A stretch of DNA of 9,027 bases from assembly GCA_938045215.1 (NCBI GenBank), contig CALINF010000234.1, forward strand, positions 1 through 9,027, given 5' to 3'. Below the pieces are notes generated by a model, which saw only the letters and a list, made by a program, of their open reading frames with translations, was not told the DNA's origin and did no database searches. Of the stretch, positions 1-7,284 are shown piece by piece. Made by a program: the position numbers and the translations under genes. Origin of the DNA: an uncultured Halieaceae bacterium. Lineage in GTDB: Bacteria > Pseudomonadota > Gammaproteobacteria > Pseudomonadales > Halieaceae. Each line of letters begins with the position of its first letter. Position 1 is the first letter of the stretch.

Positions 1-1227
1 ATTGGCGCAATTATCAGCGCCGCCGCCATCTTCGATGCCATCACGGATCCCCTGATCGGCTTTGCCTCGGACCGCTTTCGTTCACGCTGGGGGCGGCGTA
101 GAAGCTGGATAAGCATCGGCCTTCCGTTGCTGACACTGGCAACCTGGATGTTGCTCAGCCCTGGCTCCACAGCAACCGCAGCCTACTTAGGGATTTGGTA
201 TATCGCGCTGCGAGTCGGCTCGACGCTGGTCCTTGTACCCTACGGGGCCTGGGGTGCAGAGCTCAGCAGCGACTATCACGATAGAACCCGACTCAAGTCA
301 TCGCGCCAGAAATGGATACTGCTGGGCCTTATAGGTGCGGCCCTCATCCCGGCCGGCGTAGAGTTCTTGAACGACGGCGCTTCGGTGCCCGCGCTGGAGG
401 TGCTGGATGCCTTCGCCTGGGCAGTATTGTTGACACTACCATTGATAGGAGCGCTGCTGTTGGCGCGGGTACCAGAGCCACCCGCTTTACAGGGCGAGGG
501 GCGCACCCCACTCTTTCGGTCGCTGCGACTCATGTGGAAGAACGGCCTGTTCCGGCGGGTAGTAACGATTGAACTGGTCATTACTGGCGGCGAATACTTT
601 ACCAATACTTTGTCGCTCTTCTTTATGCAGGACTTCATTGGTATTCGCTCGCCGGGTCAACTGTACCTGATCTACTTCAGTACCGGGCTACTAGCCATGC
701 CGGTATGGGACCTTATCGCAAGCCGTTGGGGCAAACACCGTTCACTGGCCTGCGCCATGGTCGTAGTGAGCATTGTGAGTATCTCGATATTTTTCCTGAA
801 CCACGGTGACATCCTGGCCTTCTATATTCTGTTCGCGGCCAAAGGTTTTTGCTTTGGTGCATTTGCCTACCTACCCCTTGCCATGCTCGCGGACGTGGTC
901 GACATCGACACCATGCGCTCGGGTGATGCGCGCACGGGTGGCTACTTTGCCGTGCATGGGTTCATGACCAAATGCGCCGCATCCTTCGGCGGGTTGTCGC
1001 TCCCACTGCTCGCGCTAGCGGGTTATTCGGCAACCTCAGGTATGCAAAACGACGACACAGCTCTGCTGTGGCTGGGCATTCTCTATGCGCTGGTTCCAAC
1101 CATGCTGTTTGTGTTTGCATTCTGGCTCACCTGGACCTGGCCACTGTCTGCCACCCGCCATGCACGCATGCGAGGCAAGCACGAACGACGCATTGAGAAA
1201 CGAGAGGAACGTCAGCGGTCAGTTTGA
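1..1227 (+). CDS. GPH-family (MelB-like) sugar:cation symporter, 5'-truncated
   Basis: The reading frame is open from base 1 and ends with TGA at 1225-1227, giving 408 visible residues. The N-terminus lies outside the window. Visible residues 12-17 read DAITDP, followed by GFASDRFRSRWGRRRSW. This matches the helix-2 and loop 2-3 signature of the glycoside-pentoside-hexuronide:cation symporters (MFS_2); D12 and D16 correspond to MelB D55 and D59, which bind the coupling cation. By that alignment roughly 43 residues are missing, so the full length is near 450, normal for the family. Further hydrophobic segments follow through to about residue 390, and the C-terminus is a basic cytoplasmic tail. 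The protein should sit in the inner membrane and import a glycoside, pentoside or hexuronide with H+ or Na+; the substrate cannot be read from the sequence. It ends facing the opposite-strand DUF3124 gene, so it belongs to an operon lying upstream. It looks GC-richer than the genes that follow. Confidence 0.88.
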   Translation: MGAIISAAAIFDAITDPLIGFASDRFRSRWGRRRSWISIGLPLLTLATWMLLSPGSTATAAYLGIWYIALRVGSTLVLVPYGAWGAELSSDYHDRTRLKSSRQKWILLGLIGAALIPAGVEFLNDGASVPALEVLDAFAWAVLLTLPLIGALLLARVPEPPALQGEGRTPLFRSLRLMWKNGLFRRVVTIELVITGGEYFTNTLSLFFMQDFIGIRSPGQLYLIYFSTGLLAMPVWDLIASRWGKHRSLACAMVVVSIVSISIFFLNHGDILAFYILFAAKGFCFGAFAYLPLAMLADVVDIDTMRSGDARTGGYFAVHGFMTKCAASFGGLSLPLLALAGYSATSGMQNDDTALLWLGILYALVPTMLFVFAFWLTWTWPLSATRHARMRGKHERRIEKREERQRSV

Positions 1228-1359
1228 AACCGCGAGAAGGTTGAAAAGATAGTAGAGCCAGACAGCGTAGGTAATGATATCTGGCGGGAATCTGTGACGT
1301 TTTTAGGTATCCATATAGCGATTCTAGCAATCGGGCCAGTTAAATTGTCAGTACCCCCT
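1228..1359. other. convergent intergenic spacer with two inverted repeats
   Basis: This gap of 132 bases lies between two convergent stop codons, so termination is expected on both strands. Two short perfect inverted repeats are visible: GCCAGA at 1257-1262 with TCTGGC at 1280-1285 (17-base loop), and CGATT at 1319-1323 with AATCG at 1329-1333 (5-base loop). A five-T run lies at 1300-1304, too far from the first stem for a classic intrinsic terminator. The repeats could be weak terminators or chance. Confidence 0.3.
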
Positions 1360-1923
1360 CTACTGCTCTGGCATGGGGTATGGCAGGTTTATGCCGCGAC
1401 TGCTAAACGAGATGTACATGTCATCCTGCGACCCAATCATCACACTTTCCATCAGCGCCCGCGCGCCGCTTCGGGGACTGCTCCATTGCACAACGAAATT
1501 GGCGCCAGAGCCGGCCTGGCTGTCTGTCCTCTCTACCAGGTAGGCAGCTGTTGCCATCGGCGCAAGAGATACTGGCGATTTCAAATAAGAGCGCACCGGT
1601 TTACCCGTTGTGTCGTACAAATCAATAGCACTGATTTCCATTGCGTGTAACGGGTCTGGATTGCGAATCGATAAAGTAGCCTCCAGGAGAAAGGGTTTAC
1701 CCCCCATCGCATAGATATGTGAATAGACAGGCACATAGGTGTAATTGGCAATCGCACCGTCAGATCGAGCCTGCACCTCTGCCACCTGTGGTTGCTGGTA
1801 GCTCAAGCGGTCCTGAATTGTTTCTGCGGAGCGGATCAGTTTTCCAAGATATATGATAAGAATCAATAGAACCAATCCACTTATCACACCAATCACATGC
1901 ACTGTCTCTACTTTCCTTTGCAT
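1360..1923 (-). CDS. DUF3124 family membrane-anchored protein
   Basis: A 187-residue protein on the minus strand. I chose the ATG at 1923-1921 because GGAGG (1933-1929) lies five bases upstream; a TTG four codons earlier is in frame but overlaps that Shine-Dalgarno. Residues 8-27 form one strong hydrophobic helix after a short basic start, so this is a signal anchor with the rest probably in the periplasm. Residues about 60-175 fit DUF3124 (PF11322): YVPVYSHIY near 63, LSIRN near 84, IDLYDTTGKPVRSYL near 100, and GSGANFVVQW near 138. The fold looks like a beta-rich domain, but no catalytic residues are evident and the family has no established function. It is convergent with the symporter gene and divergent from the GlsB/YeaQ-like gene, so it is probably transcribed alone from the shared region upstream. 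Family assignment is by recognition of the conserved blocks. Confidence 0.85.
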   Translation of the reverse strand: MQRKVETVHVIGVISGLVLLILIIYLGKLIRSAETIQDRLSYQQPQVAEVQARSDGAIANYTYVPVYSHIYAMGGKPFLLEATLSIRNPDPLHAMEISAIDLYDTTGKPVRSYLKSPVSLAPMATAAYLVERTDSQAGSGANFVVQWSSPRSGARALMESVMIGSQDDMYISFSSRGINLPYPMPEQ

Positions 1924-2143
1924 TGTTTCCTCCAAGCAGTAGTTATCAACAATTGTAGACTGATTCTACTTTGCAGTACCTAATGGATAACCCACGCTTT
2001 GACAGCTAAACCTTACATTTACTGGCGCATAATGAGTAGTATAGCTAGTTCACCGCTCACCCGAGAATAATAATGGCCTTACCGTCGATAACCTATGGAA
2101 TCATGAATATAGATCCATAATAAAAAATATATAGGAGCGAGTT
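1924..2143. promoter_or_regulatory. divergent intergenic region with an operator-like inverted repeat
   Basis: This stretch of 220 bases separates two divergent starts, so it must hold promoters for both the DUF3124 gene and the GlsB/YeaQ-like gene. It is AT-rich, especially 2100-2132. A perfect 6-base inverted repeat, TATGGA (2094-2099) and TCCATA (2114-2119), flanks a 14-base spacer; with one bulge the arms extend to TATGGAATC and AGATCCATA. Its centre is about 35 bases before the ATG at 2144, where a repressor site would fit. TTGACA at 1999-2004 looks like a -35 box, but the nearest good -10-like hexamer (CATAAT, 2028) is 23 bases away, so I do not call a specific sigma-70 promoter. Confidence 0.35.
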
Positions 2144-2446
2144 ATGGAAGTGGCTATTGATGACCTAATTGTTTGGCTTATTGTTGGCATGTTATCCGGG
2201 TCGCTTGCAGGCCTGGTGGTCAAACGAAGGAGAACAGGCTTTGGCAGGCTCACTAATCTAGCTGTGGGCTTGGTTGGGGCGATTATTGGCGGAGCCCTAT
2301 TTGACCTGTTCCGGATTGACCTTGGCTTGGCAAACATAGCCATCAGTGCGCAAGATATTGTATCGGCGTTCATTGGCGCGATGCTATTTCTCGCTGCTTT
2401 TGCCTATATCAGGCACTTGTATCGTACTAGAAGCCACAGGAATTAG
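2144..2446 (+). CDS. GlsB/YeaQ/YmgE-type small membrane protein
   Basis: A 100-residue protein starting at ATG 2144, with AGGAG at 2133-2137 six bases upstream, a strong ribosome binding site. Three hydrophobic segments are visible at about 7-26, 37-56 and 70-89. The first helix, then KRRRTGFGRLTN, then GLVGAIIGG match the transglycosylase-associated / GlsB-YeaQ-YmgE family (PF04226), whose usual length is 80-100. The Gly-rich GxxGAxxGG pattern in helix 2 suggests tight packing or oligomers. Relatives are often general-stress-induced inner-membrane proteins of unclear mechanism; the old family name does not imply enzyme activity. The tail (RHLYRTRSHRN) is basic and should face the cytoplasm. 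The alcohol dehydrogenase gene begins 84 bases downstream on the same strand, so co-transcription is possible. No terminator is seen between them. Confidence 0.8.
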   Translation: MEVAIDDLIVWLIVGMLSGSLAGLVVKRRRTGFGRLTNLAVGLVGAIIGGALFDLFRIDLGLANIAISAQDIVSAFIGAMLFLAAFAYIRHLYRTRSHRN

Positions 2447-2530
2447 GCGCTGCGAGACATTCAACAACAGTGAAAAATCTCTTGTTCAATATCAAGCTAT
2501 CTAGACGAGCGACCTCAGAGGCGAAAAATA

Positions 2531-3565
2531 ATGCGCGCATATGTCTTTTCAGAGTGGACCAAAAAAGCCGAAATAAAGGAAGTTTCAATACCAACACCTG
2601 GCCGGGGCGAGGTATTGATAAAAATAGGCGGCGCTGGTGCATGTCACTCAGACTTGCATATTATGCACGAGTGGACCCCTGAAACTTTCCCACCTGCCGG
2701 AGGGATGAAGTTACCTTTTACTCTGGGGCATGAAAATGCGGGCTGGATTGAAGCTGGCGATATTCCTCCTGGCATGGAAAAAGGATCAGCCGTGGTCGTG
2801 TCTCCTACGTGGAGTTGCGGAAATTGTGCCTCCTGCAGAGCCGGTGCAACCAATTACTGTGAGCAAGACGGTGTACTAACCGGTGGATTGGGACGAGACG
2901 GTGGATTTGCAGACTATATGATTGCTCCAGCGCACACGCTGGTGCCTATAAGTAAAATTGAACCCTGGCAGGCTGCACCACTAACTGACGCTGGCCTGAC
3001 CTCGTATCATGCCGTCAAGCGATGTCTACCCAAGCTGACTCCGGATACTGCCGTTGTTGTAATCGGTGTAGGTGGACTTGGACATTTTGCCATCGAGTTT
3101 CTTCGCGAGTTATCTGCTGCAAAGATTATTGCGATCGACCGCGATGAGAATGCACTGAAGGTGGCCAAAGATCGAGGCGCCGGGATCTGTCTAAAGTCCG
3201 ATGAAACCGTGCCTGAGCGTGTACACGAAGCAACCTCAGGACTTGGTGCGATGGTAGTAATGGACTTTGTTGGCATTGACAGCACAATGCTCATGGCGAC
3301 GCAGATAGTACGCCGGCGTGGTGAAATTATTGTTGTAGGAATGGGCGGTGGAGTATTGCCCTTCCAAAATGGCCTGATTCCCTACGGCTGCTCGCTGACA
3401 TATACACTTGGCGGCTCCACCAGCGAACTGTTCGAAGTCGTGGCCCTGGCAGAGAGCGGTCGCATCAAACCTCATATCGAGAGATTTCCGCTCGAAGACA
3501 TTGATGAAGTTTACGAGCGACTACATAACAATGAGATCTCAGGGCGAGCAGTGCTCGTACCATGA
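2531..3565 (+). CDS. zinc-dependent NAD(P)-linked alcohol dehydrogenase
   Basis: A 344-residue medium-chain dehydrogenase/reductase, the normal length. It reversibly oxidises alcohols to aldehydes or ketones in the cytoplasm; the substrate is not predictable. The catalytic zinc ligands are C38 (in GACHSDLH), H67 (GHE, 66-68) and D153 (TDAGLTSYHA); the Cys/His/Asp set is as in Rhodococcus ruber ADH-A. Structural zinc ligands C96, C99, C102 and C110 are all present. The Rossmann motif GVGGLG is at 179-184, and D203 at the end of the next strand favours NAD over NADP. The start is ATG 2531; AGAGG at 2517-2521 is a modest Shine-Dalgarno nine bases upstream. All key residues are intact, so it should be active. 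It lies between a stress-type membrane protein and an ion antiporter. The gap of 161 bases to the next gene leaves room for a separate promoter, though I see no convincing one. Confidence 0.95.
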   Translation: MRAYVFSEWTKKAEIKEVSIPTPGRGEVLIKIGGAGACHSDLHIMHEWTPETFPPAGGMKLPFTLGHENAGWIEAGDIPPGMEKGSAVVVSPTWSCGNCASCRAGATNYCEQDGVLTGGLGRDGGFADYMIAPAHTLVPISKIEPWQAAPLTDAGLTSYHAVKRCLPKLTPDTAVVVIGVGGLGHFAIEFLRELSAAKIIAIDRDENALKVAKDRGAGICLKSDETVPERVHEATSGLGAMVVMDFVGIDSTMLMATQIVRRRGEIIVVGMGGGVLPFQNGLIPYGCSLTYTLGGSTSELFEVVALAESGRIKPHIERFPLEDIDEVYERLHNNEISGRAVLVP

Positions 3566-3726
3566 CCGCATCTTCCTTGCTATCAGCGTCACGTCTGTTT
3601 TTGGAGATTTCTACCTAACCGGCGGTAGCAACACCACAGTATTGATAGATATTTTCCAGGCATCACGGCGATAACGTCCACCAAATAAATTAGAGCAAGA
3701 TAGTTAAAGCAATGCGAGAATGACGC

Positions 3727-4941
3727 ATGGATATCAATATTCTCATACTGGTAGGTGGCTCATTACTGCTCATCAGCACCCTTTCGAGCAAGCTATCTGA
3801 TAAAGCAGGTGTACCCGTACTGCTTCTCTTTCTTTCGATCGGCATGCTGGCCGGTTCTGAGGGCATTGGTGGTCTCGCATTTGATTCTCCCGAGCAGGCT
3901 CAATCGATCGGTACAGTTGCCCTCCTCATCATTCTATTTTCGGGTGGACTGGATACACGATGGACATCGGTAAAACCTGTGTTGCTACCAGGGTTGGTGC
4001 TTTCAACTGTTGGCGTCATTCTTACCATGATCATACTTGGAGTCTTCGCGAAATTTGTACTGGGTAGCTTCACCAGCTTTTACCTCGGTACGGATGGCTT
4101 GAGCTGGACGGAAGCGTTCCTGATCGCCGCAATTGTTTCATCCACAGATGCCGCAGCTGTTTTTTCTGTCTATCGCACCAGCCCTGTTCAGCCAAAGAAA
4201 AAGCTGCGATCGTTACTCGAGTTTGAATCTGGCAGCAACGACCCAATGGCAGTTCTTTTGACAGTCACTTTGCTAGGGGTTATTGCAAATGGCGAAGTCG
4301 TATCGATTGAACTGGTAGTTACTCTGGTAGTACAGCTGCTCGTTGGTGGCCTGGCGGGAGGACTGATTGGCTGGGCGGGCGTTACCGTTCTCAATAGATT
4401 GCAGCTCTCTACAGCCGGCCTCTACCCCATGGTGGTACTGGGGCTTGGTTTGGTTGTGTTTGGCACGGCAGAGTGGTTCGATGGCAACGGGTTCCTAGCC
4501 GTCTATCTGGCCGGCGTGGTTATTGGCAACCGTATTGATAAAGGCCGCGCTGAAATCATGAATTTCCACGAAGGGCTTTCATGGCTTATGCAGATAGCAA
4601 TTTTTGTCATGCTCGGCCTGCTTGTTTTCCCTTCGCAGCTACTTGAGGTGGCCGGAGTATCGATAGTGCTAGCGCTGTTTTTAATGCTAGTGGGTCGGCC
4701 ACTGGCTGTTGCTATTTGCTACCTGCCGTTTCGACCGAAAAAGCAAGAACTGCTATATGTATCATGGGTTGGTATGCGGGGATCAGTACCTATTGTATTG
4801 GCTACGTTTCCTGCGACATATGGGCTTTACGGTGCGTCACAGATATTCCATCTGATATTTTTCTTCGTGCTCGTATCAGTACTCGTTCAAGGACTCACGC
4901 TGGTACCCGCCGCGCGGTACTTCAAGGTTACAGAAACATGA
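3727..4941 (+). CDS. CPA1 (NhaP2-like) cation/proton antiporter, membrane domain only
   Basis: A 404-residue, very hydrophobic protein with about 12 membrane segments. It resembles the membrane half of NhaP2/CvrA-type potassium/proton antiporters: LLFLSIGMLAGSEGIGG near 33-49, SSTDAAAVFS (138-147) holding the T140-D141 pair, and ESGSNDPMAV (167-176) holding the N171-D172 ion-binding pair. A later VSWVGMRGSVPIVLA block in the C-terminal third is also typical. It should exchange K+ or Na+ for H+ across the inner membrane and help with pH, potassium or salt balance. NhaP2-type relatives run to about 570-580 residues with a TrkA_C regulatory region; here the stop comes right after the last helix (VPAARYFKVTET) and only 49 bases precede the next gene, so no broken tail remains. 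The ATG at 3727 has only a weak ribosome site (GCGAG, 3714-3718). Short spacing suggests an operon with the next gene. Ion specificity is uncertain. Confidence 0.9.
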   Translation: MDINILILVGGSLLLISTLSSKLSDKAGVPVLLLFLSIGMLAGSEGIGGLAFDSPEQAQSIGTVALLIILFSGGLDTRWTSVKPVLLPGLVLSTVGVILTMIILGVFAKFVLGSFTSFYLGTDGLSWTEAFLIAAIVSSTDAAAVFSVYRTSPVQPKKKLRSLLEFESGSNDPMAVLLTVTLLGVIANGEVVSIELVVTLVVQLLVGGLAGGLIGWAGVTVLNRLQLSTAGLYPMVVLGLGLVVFGTAEWFDGNGFLAVYLAGVVIGNRIDKGRAEIMNFHEGLSWLMQIAIFVMLGLLVFPSQLLEVAGVSIVLALFLMLVGRPLAVAICYLPFRPKKQELLYVSWVGMRGSVPIVLATFPATYGLYGASQIFHLIFFFVLVSVLVQGLTLVPAARYFKVTET

Positions 4942-4990
4942 ACCAGACTGATGGGACAAGAACCCAACACTGTCTGATGGTAGATTCCCC

Positions 4991-7180
4991 ATGCCAATAA
5001 AACCTCCAAAGCTGGTATTTCTGAGTTTACTGCTTGGCATAGCCACCGGGATCTTCTTTGGCGAAATGGTAGCCTGGTTGCAGGTGGTAGGTGATATTTT
5101 TATCAAGCTGCTGCAAGTTACTGTGATCCCATTTATTTCGATTTCGCTGATCACTGGCATAGGGAGCCAGAAACTTGAAGACGTAAAGGCTATCGCATTC
5201 AAGGGCGGCGGCGTTCTTTTATTGGCATGGACTTTCGCCGTAGCTGTATTGCTGTGTATACCTTTCGCATTCCCTGACTGGCCTTCAGGCTCATTTTTCA
5301 GCATCAATCTTACAGAGACCGCGAGCACGCCGGATTTTCTGCGTCTTTTTATACCTTCTAACCCATTCTATGCGTATGCCAATGCCATTGTGCCCGCCGT
5401 GGTTGTTTTCAGCATCTTGATCGGCCTGGCATTGATCGGCCTTCCTGGCAAAGAGTCAGTATTGCAACCGCTGGATGTATTGCGCGAAGTGTTGATGAAG
5501 ATCACTCGAGGCGTAACCAAATTGACTCCCATCGGCGTATTTGCCTTGATGGCCTATCTGGTTGGAACGGTTGATTTCGAAGACCTTATTCGGCTACAGA
5601 TTTATCTCGTTTTATACGGGCTGTCTGCACTTTTCTTGAGTTTATGGGTACTGCCGACCCTGGTCGCAGCACTAACCCCGCTTAGCTACCTGGAAATATT
5701 GCGTGCGCTGCGCACTCCGTTGATTACTGGTTTTGCCACCGGCAGTTCTCTCGTCGTGCTACCTATGCTTATTGAACAGTGCAAAGTACTGATCACAAGC
5801 GCACAGACGCAAGCCTCCGAAACTGCCAAAGAGCGGTATCAATCCACAGTAAACATTCTCGTCCCCGTGCTCTACCCTTTCCCACAAAGTGGCGCGCTGC
5901 TAAACCTCGCTTTTCCACTTTTTGCCGCTTGGTATATCGGGTCGGGCGTACCTACTACGCAATATCCAACACTAGTTTTCGCCGGCATTCCAAGCCTCTT
6001 TGGTGGCAACATACTGACACTTACATTTTTGCTGGATCTACTGCGACTACCTAACGACCTCGTTCAGGTGTTTTTATCCATGGATGTGATTAATGCCCGT
6101 TTCGGTACGCTTCTTGGTGTTATGCACTATGCAAGTGTCACCTTAATCGCCACAGTAGCGATTGTAGGTAGGCTGAAAATCAACTGGCTTGTACTACTGC
6201 GCTTTGTTTTAGTGAGCCTGCTTTTACTTGCTGCAATAATATTCGGTACTCGCACTTTCTATACCCTCGTAGTCTCCCCGGTTTACACCAAAGCGGACTC
6301 CCTGCTCCGGCTTGATCTTATGGGCGAAAGGCAGCCGTCAGTGATCTATACGGACTTAGACAACATCGCCCAAGATTCGCAATCCGAGCCTGCTGATCTA
6401 CTTGCTATCATCAGACGCGGCGTATTAAACGTGTGCTACCAACCAAACGAATATCCTTCTGCTTTTTACAATAATGCCACGCCACGCCAGCTTGTTGGCT
6501 TTGATATTGAGATTGCGCATCGAATGGCGCAACGCTCAAACGTATCTCTAGCCTTCTATCCAGCACACACTGAACGCGAGGGTATGGAACTTCTCAATAA
6601 CAGGGTCTGTGACTTGTATATGCGCACACTACCCGTCTCCGCGCTGCGTACCTATAAGTTCGCGTTGACAGATCCAATTTACCAATCGGCGGTTGGTCTG
6701 ATTGTCAGCGATCATAAGCGACATGCGTACAGTACATGGCAAGAGATTGACAAGATGGACGCGGGCTTCAGGCTGGGAGTCGACGGCTCACTTTCGTCGA
6801 TGATGATGACGCGAGACTTATTTCCAAAAGCCACGCTCACGCCAATCAGGGATATGACCGAGCAGGCAAGCATACTGGAGTCTGGCGCGCGGAATCTGGA
6901 TGCCATTACTGACATGGCTGAGGAGGGAGGCGCATGGACCCTGCTCTATCCCGCCTTTACAGTCGTCGTACCGCAGCCAGCGGCTCTTATCCCGGTTGCT
7001 TATGCCGTTGCGCGTGATAACAATGACCTGCTGATATCCACAAACGCCTGGTTGCAAGCAGAGAAGAGTAAGGGAAACATCGACGAGCTTTACAGTTACT
7101 GGATGCTGGGCGGAGCCACTGAGAAAAAACGCCTACCAAGGTGGTCGGTGATCAAGGATATTCTGCAGTGGGTAGAGTGA
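4991..7180 (+). CDS. SDF (DAACS) symporter-fold protein fused to a periplasmic amino-acid-binding domain
   Basis: A 729-residue fusion. Residues 6-395 follow the sodium:dicarboxylate/glutamate symporter fold (SDF, PF00375): helix 2 block LLQVTVIPF near 40, the HP1 serine tip FATGSSLVVLP (248-258), and HP2 AGIPSLFGGN (331-340). Residues 399-419 are an extra helix, which carries the C-terminus to the periplasm because SDF proteins normally end inside. After a linker (420-465), residues 466-707 match SBP_bac_3: GVLNV near 477, LVGFDIEIAHRMA (501-513), R553 with LTDPIY, and NLDAITDMAEEG (635-646). R553 and D641 align with HisJ R77 and D161, the alpha-amino-acid ligands. In contrast, NMDGT is replaced by PQSGA (298-302), and helix-8 residues equivalent to GltPh D394, R397, N401 and D405 are A, G, G and Y. 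Normal sodium-coupled transport is therefore doubtful. ATG 4991 is preferred although its ribosome site is weak; CTG 4970 is the only in-frame alternative before a stop. Role: amino-acid-sensing or binding-protein-assisted transporter (inferred). Confidence 0.88.
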   Translation: MPIKPPKLVFLSLLLGIATGIFFGEMVAWLQVVGDIFIKLLQVTVIPFISISLITGIGSQKLEDVKAIAFKGGGVLLLAWTFAVAVLLCIPFAFPDWPSGSFFSINLTETASTPDFLRLFIPSNPFYAYANAIVPAVVVFSILIGLALIGLPGKESVLQPLDVLREVLMKITRGVTKLTPIGVFALMAYLVGTVDFEDLIRLQIYLVLYGLSALFLSLWVLPTLVAALTPLSYLEILRALRTPLITGFATGSSLVVLPMLIEQCKVLITSAQTQASETAKERYQSTVNILVPVLYPFPQSGALLNLAFPLFAAWYIGSGVPTTQYPTLVFAGIPSLFGGNILTLTFLLDLLRLPNDLVQVFLSMDVINARFGTLLGVMHYASVTLIATVAIVGRLKINWLVLLRFVLVSLLLLAAIIFGTRTFYTLVVSPVYTKADSLLRLDLMGERQPSVIYTDLDNIAQDSQSEPADLLAIIRRGVLNVCYQPNEYPSAFYNNATPRQLVGFDIEIAHRMAQRSNVSLAFYPAHTEREGMELLNNRVCDLYMRTLPVSALRTYKFALTDPIYQSAVGLIVSDHKRHAYSTWQEIDKMDAGFRLGVDGSLSSMMMTRDLFPKATLTPIRDMTEQASILESGARNLDAITDMAEEGGAWTLLYPAFTVVVPQPAALIPVAYAVARDNNDLLISTNAWLQAEKSKGNIDELYSYWMLGGATEKKRLPRWSVIKDILQWVE

Positions 7181-7284
7181 AGTCGCTAATTTTTTGCTGG
7201 CTCCGGCATCATGGCCGGATGATGAAGACACCACGTCTGTCATTCGTGCTAAATCGTACCCTTATGTTTGATCTGGTGAGTTAA
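7181..7284. other. spacer between fusion transporter and ZIP-like gene, with a small hairpin
   Basis: This gap of 104 bases contains TCCGGC (7202-7207) and GCCGGA (7214-7219), a perfect 6-base stem with a 6-base loop. No T-run follows it (the T-run lies upstream of the stem), so it is a poor intrinsic terminator. It may be a processing or attenuating structure within one transcript. Confidence 0.3.

Noticed and set aside
1294..1650. 118-residue plus-strand frame overlapping the DUF3124 gene
   Set aside because: Its composition is unlike a real protein (scattered His, Cys and Arg), it has no ribosome site, and the opposite strand carries the recognised DUF3124 blocks with a strong Shine-Dalgarno.
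3545..3557. Perfect hairpin CGAGC-AGT-GCTCG at the end of the dehydrogenase gene
   Set aside because: It lies within the coding sequence and has no T-run after it, so it is not an intrinsic terminator.
3562..3618. 18-codon ORF whose ATG overlaps the dehydrogenase TGA (ATGA)
   Set aside because: The overlap is typical of coupled genes, but the ORF is very short with no recognisable content and no supporting ribosome site; likely chance.
3712..3723. Three-codon mini-ORF (ATG CGA GAA TGA) just before the antiporter start
   Set aside because: It is too short to interpret and has no leader-peptide features such as repeated regulatory codons.
4876..5328. 150-residue open frame on the minus strand
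   Set aside because: It is fully opposite the end of the antiporter and the start of the SDF fusion, has low-complexity Ser/Pro/Thr-rich content and matches no family I recognise; it is a shadow of the real genes.
7261..7270. The 10-base word CTTATGTTTG occurs here and again near 8971
   Set aside because: A single 10-base match in different contexts (intergenic and coding) is expected by chance; the flanks do not match.
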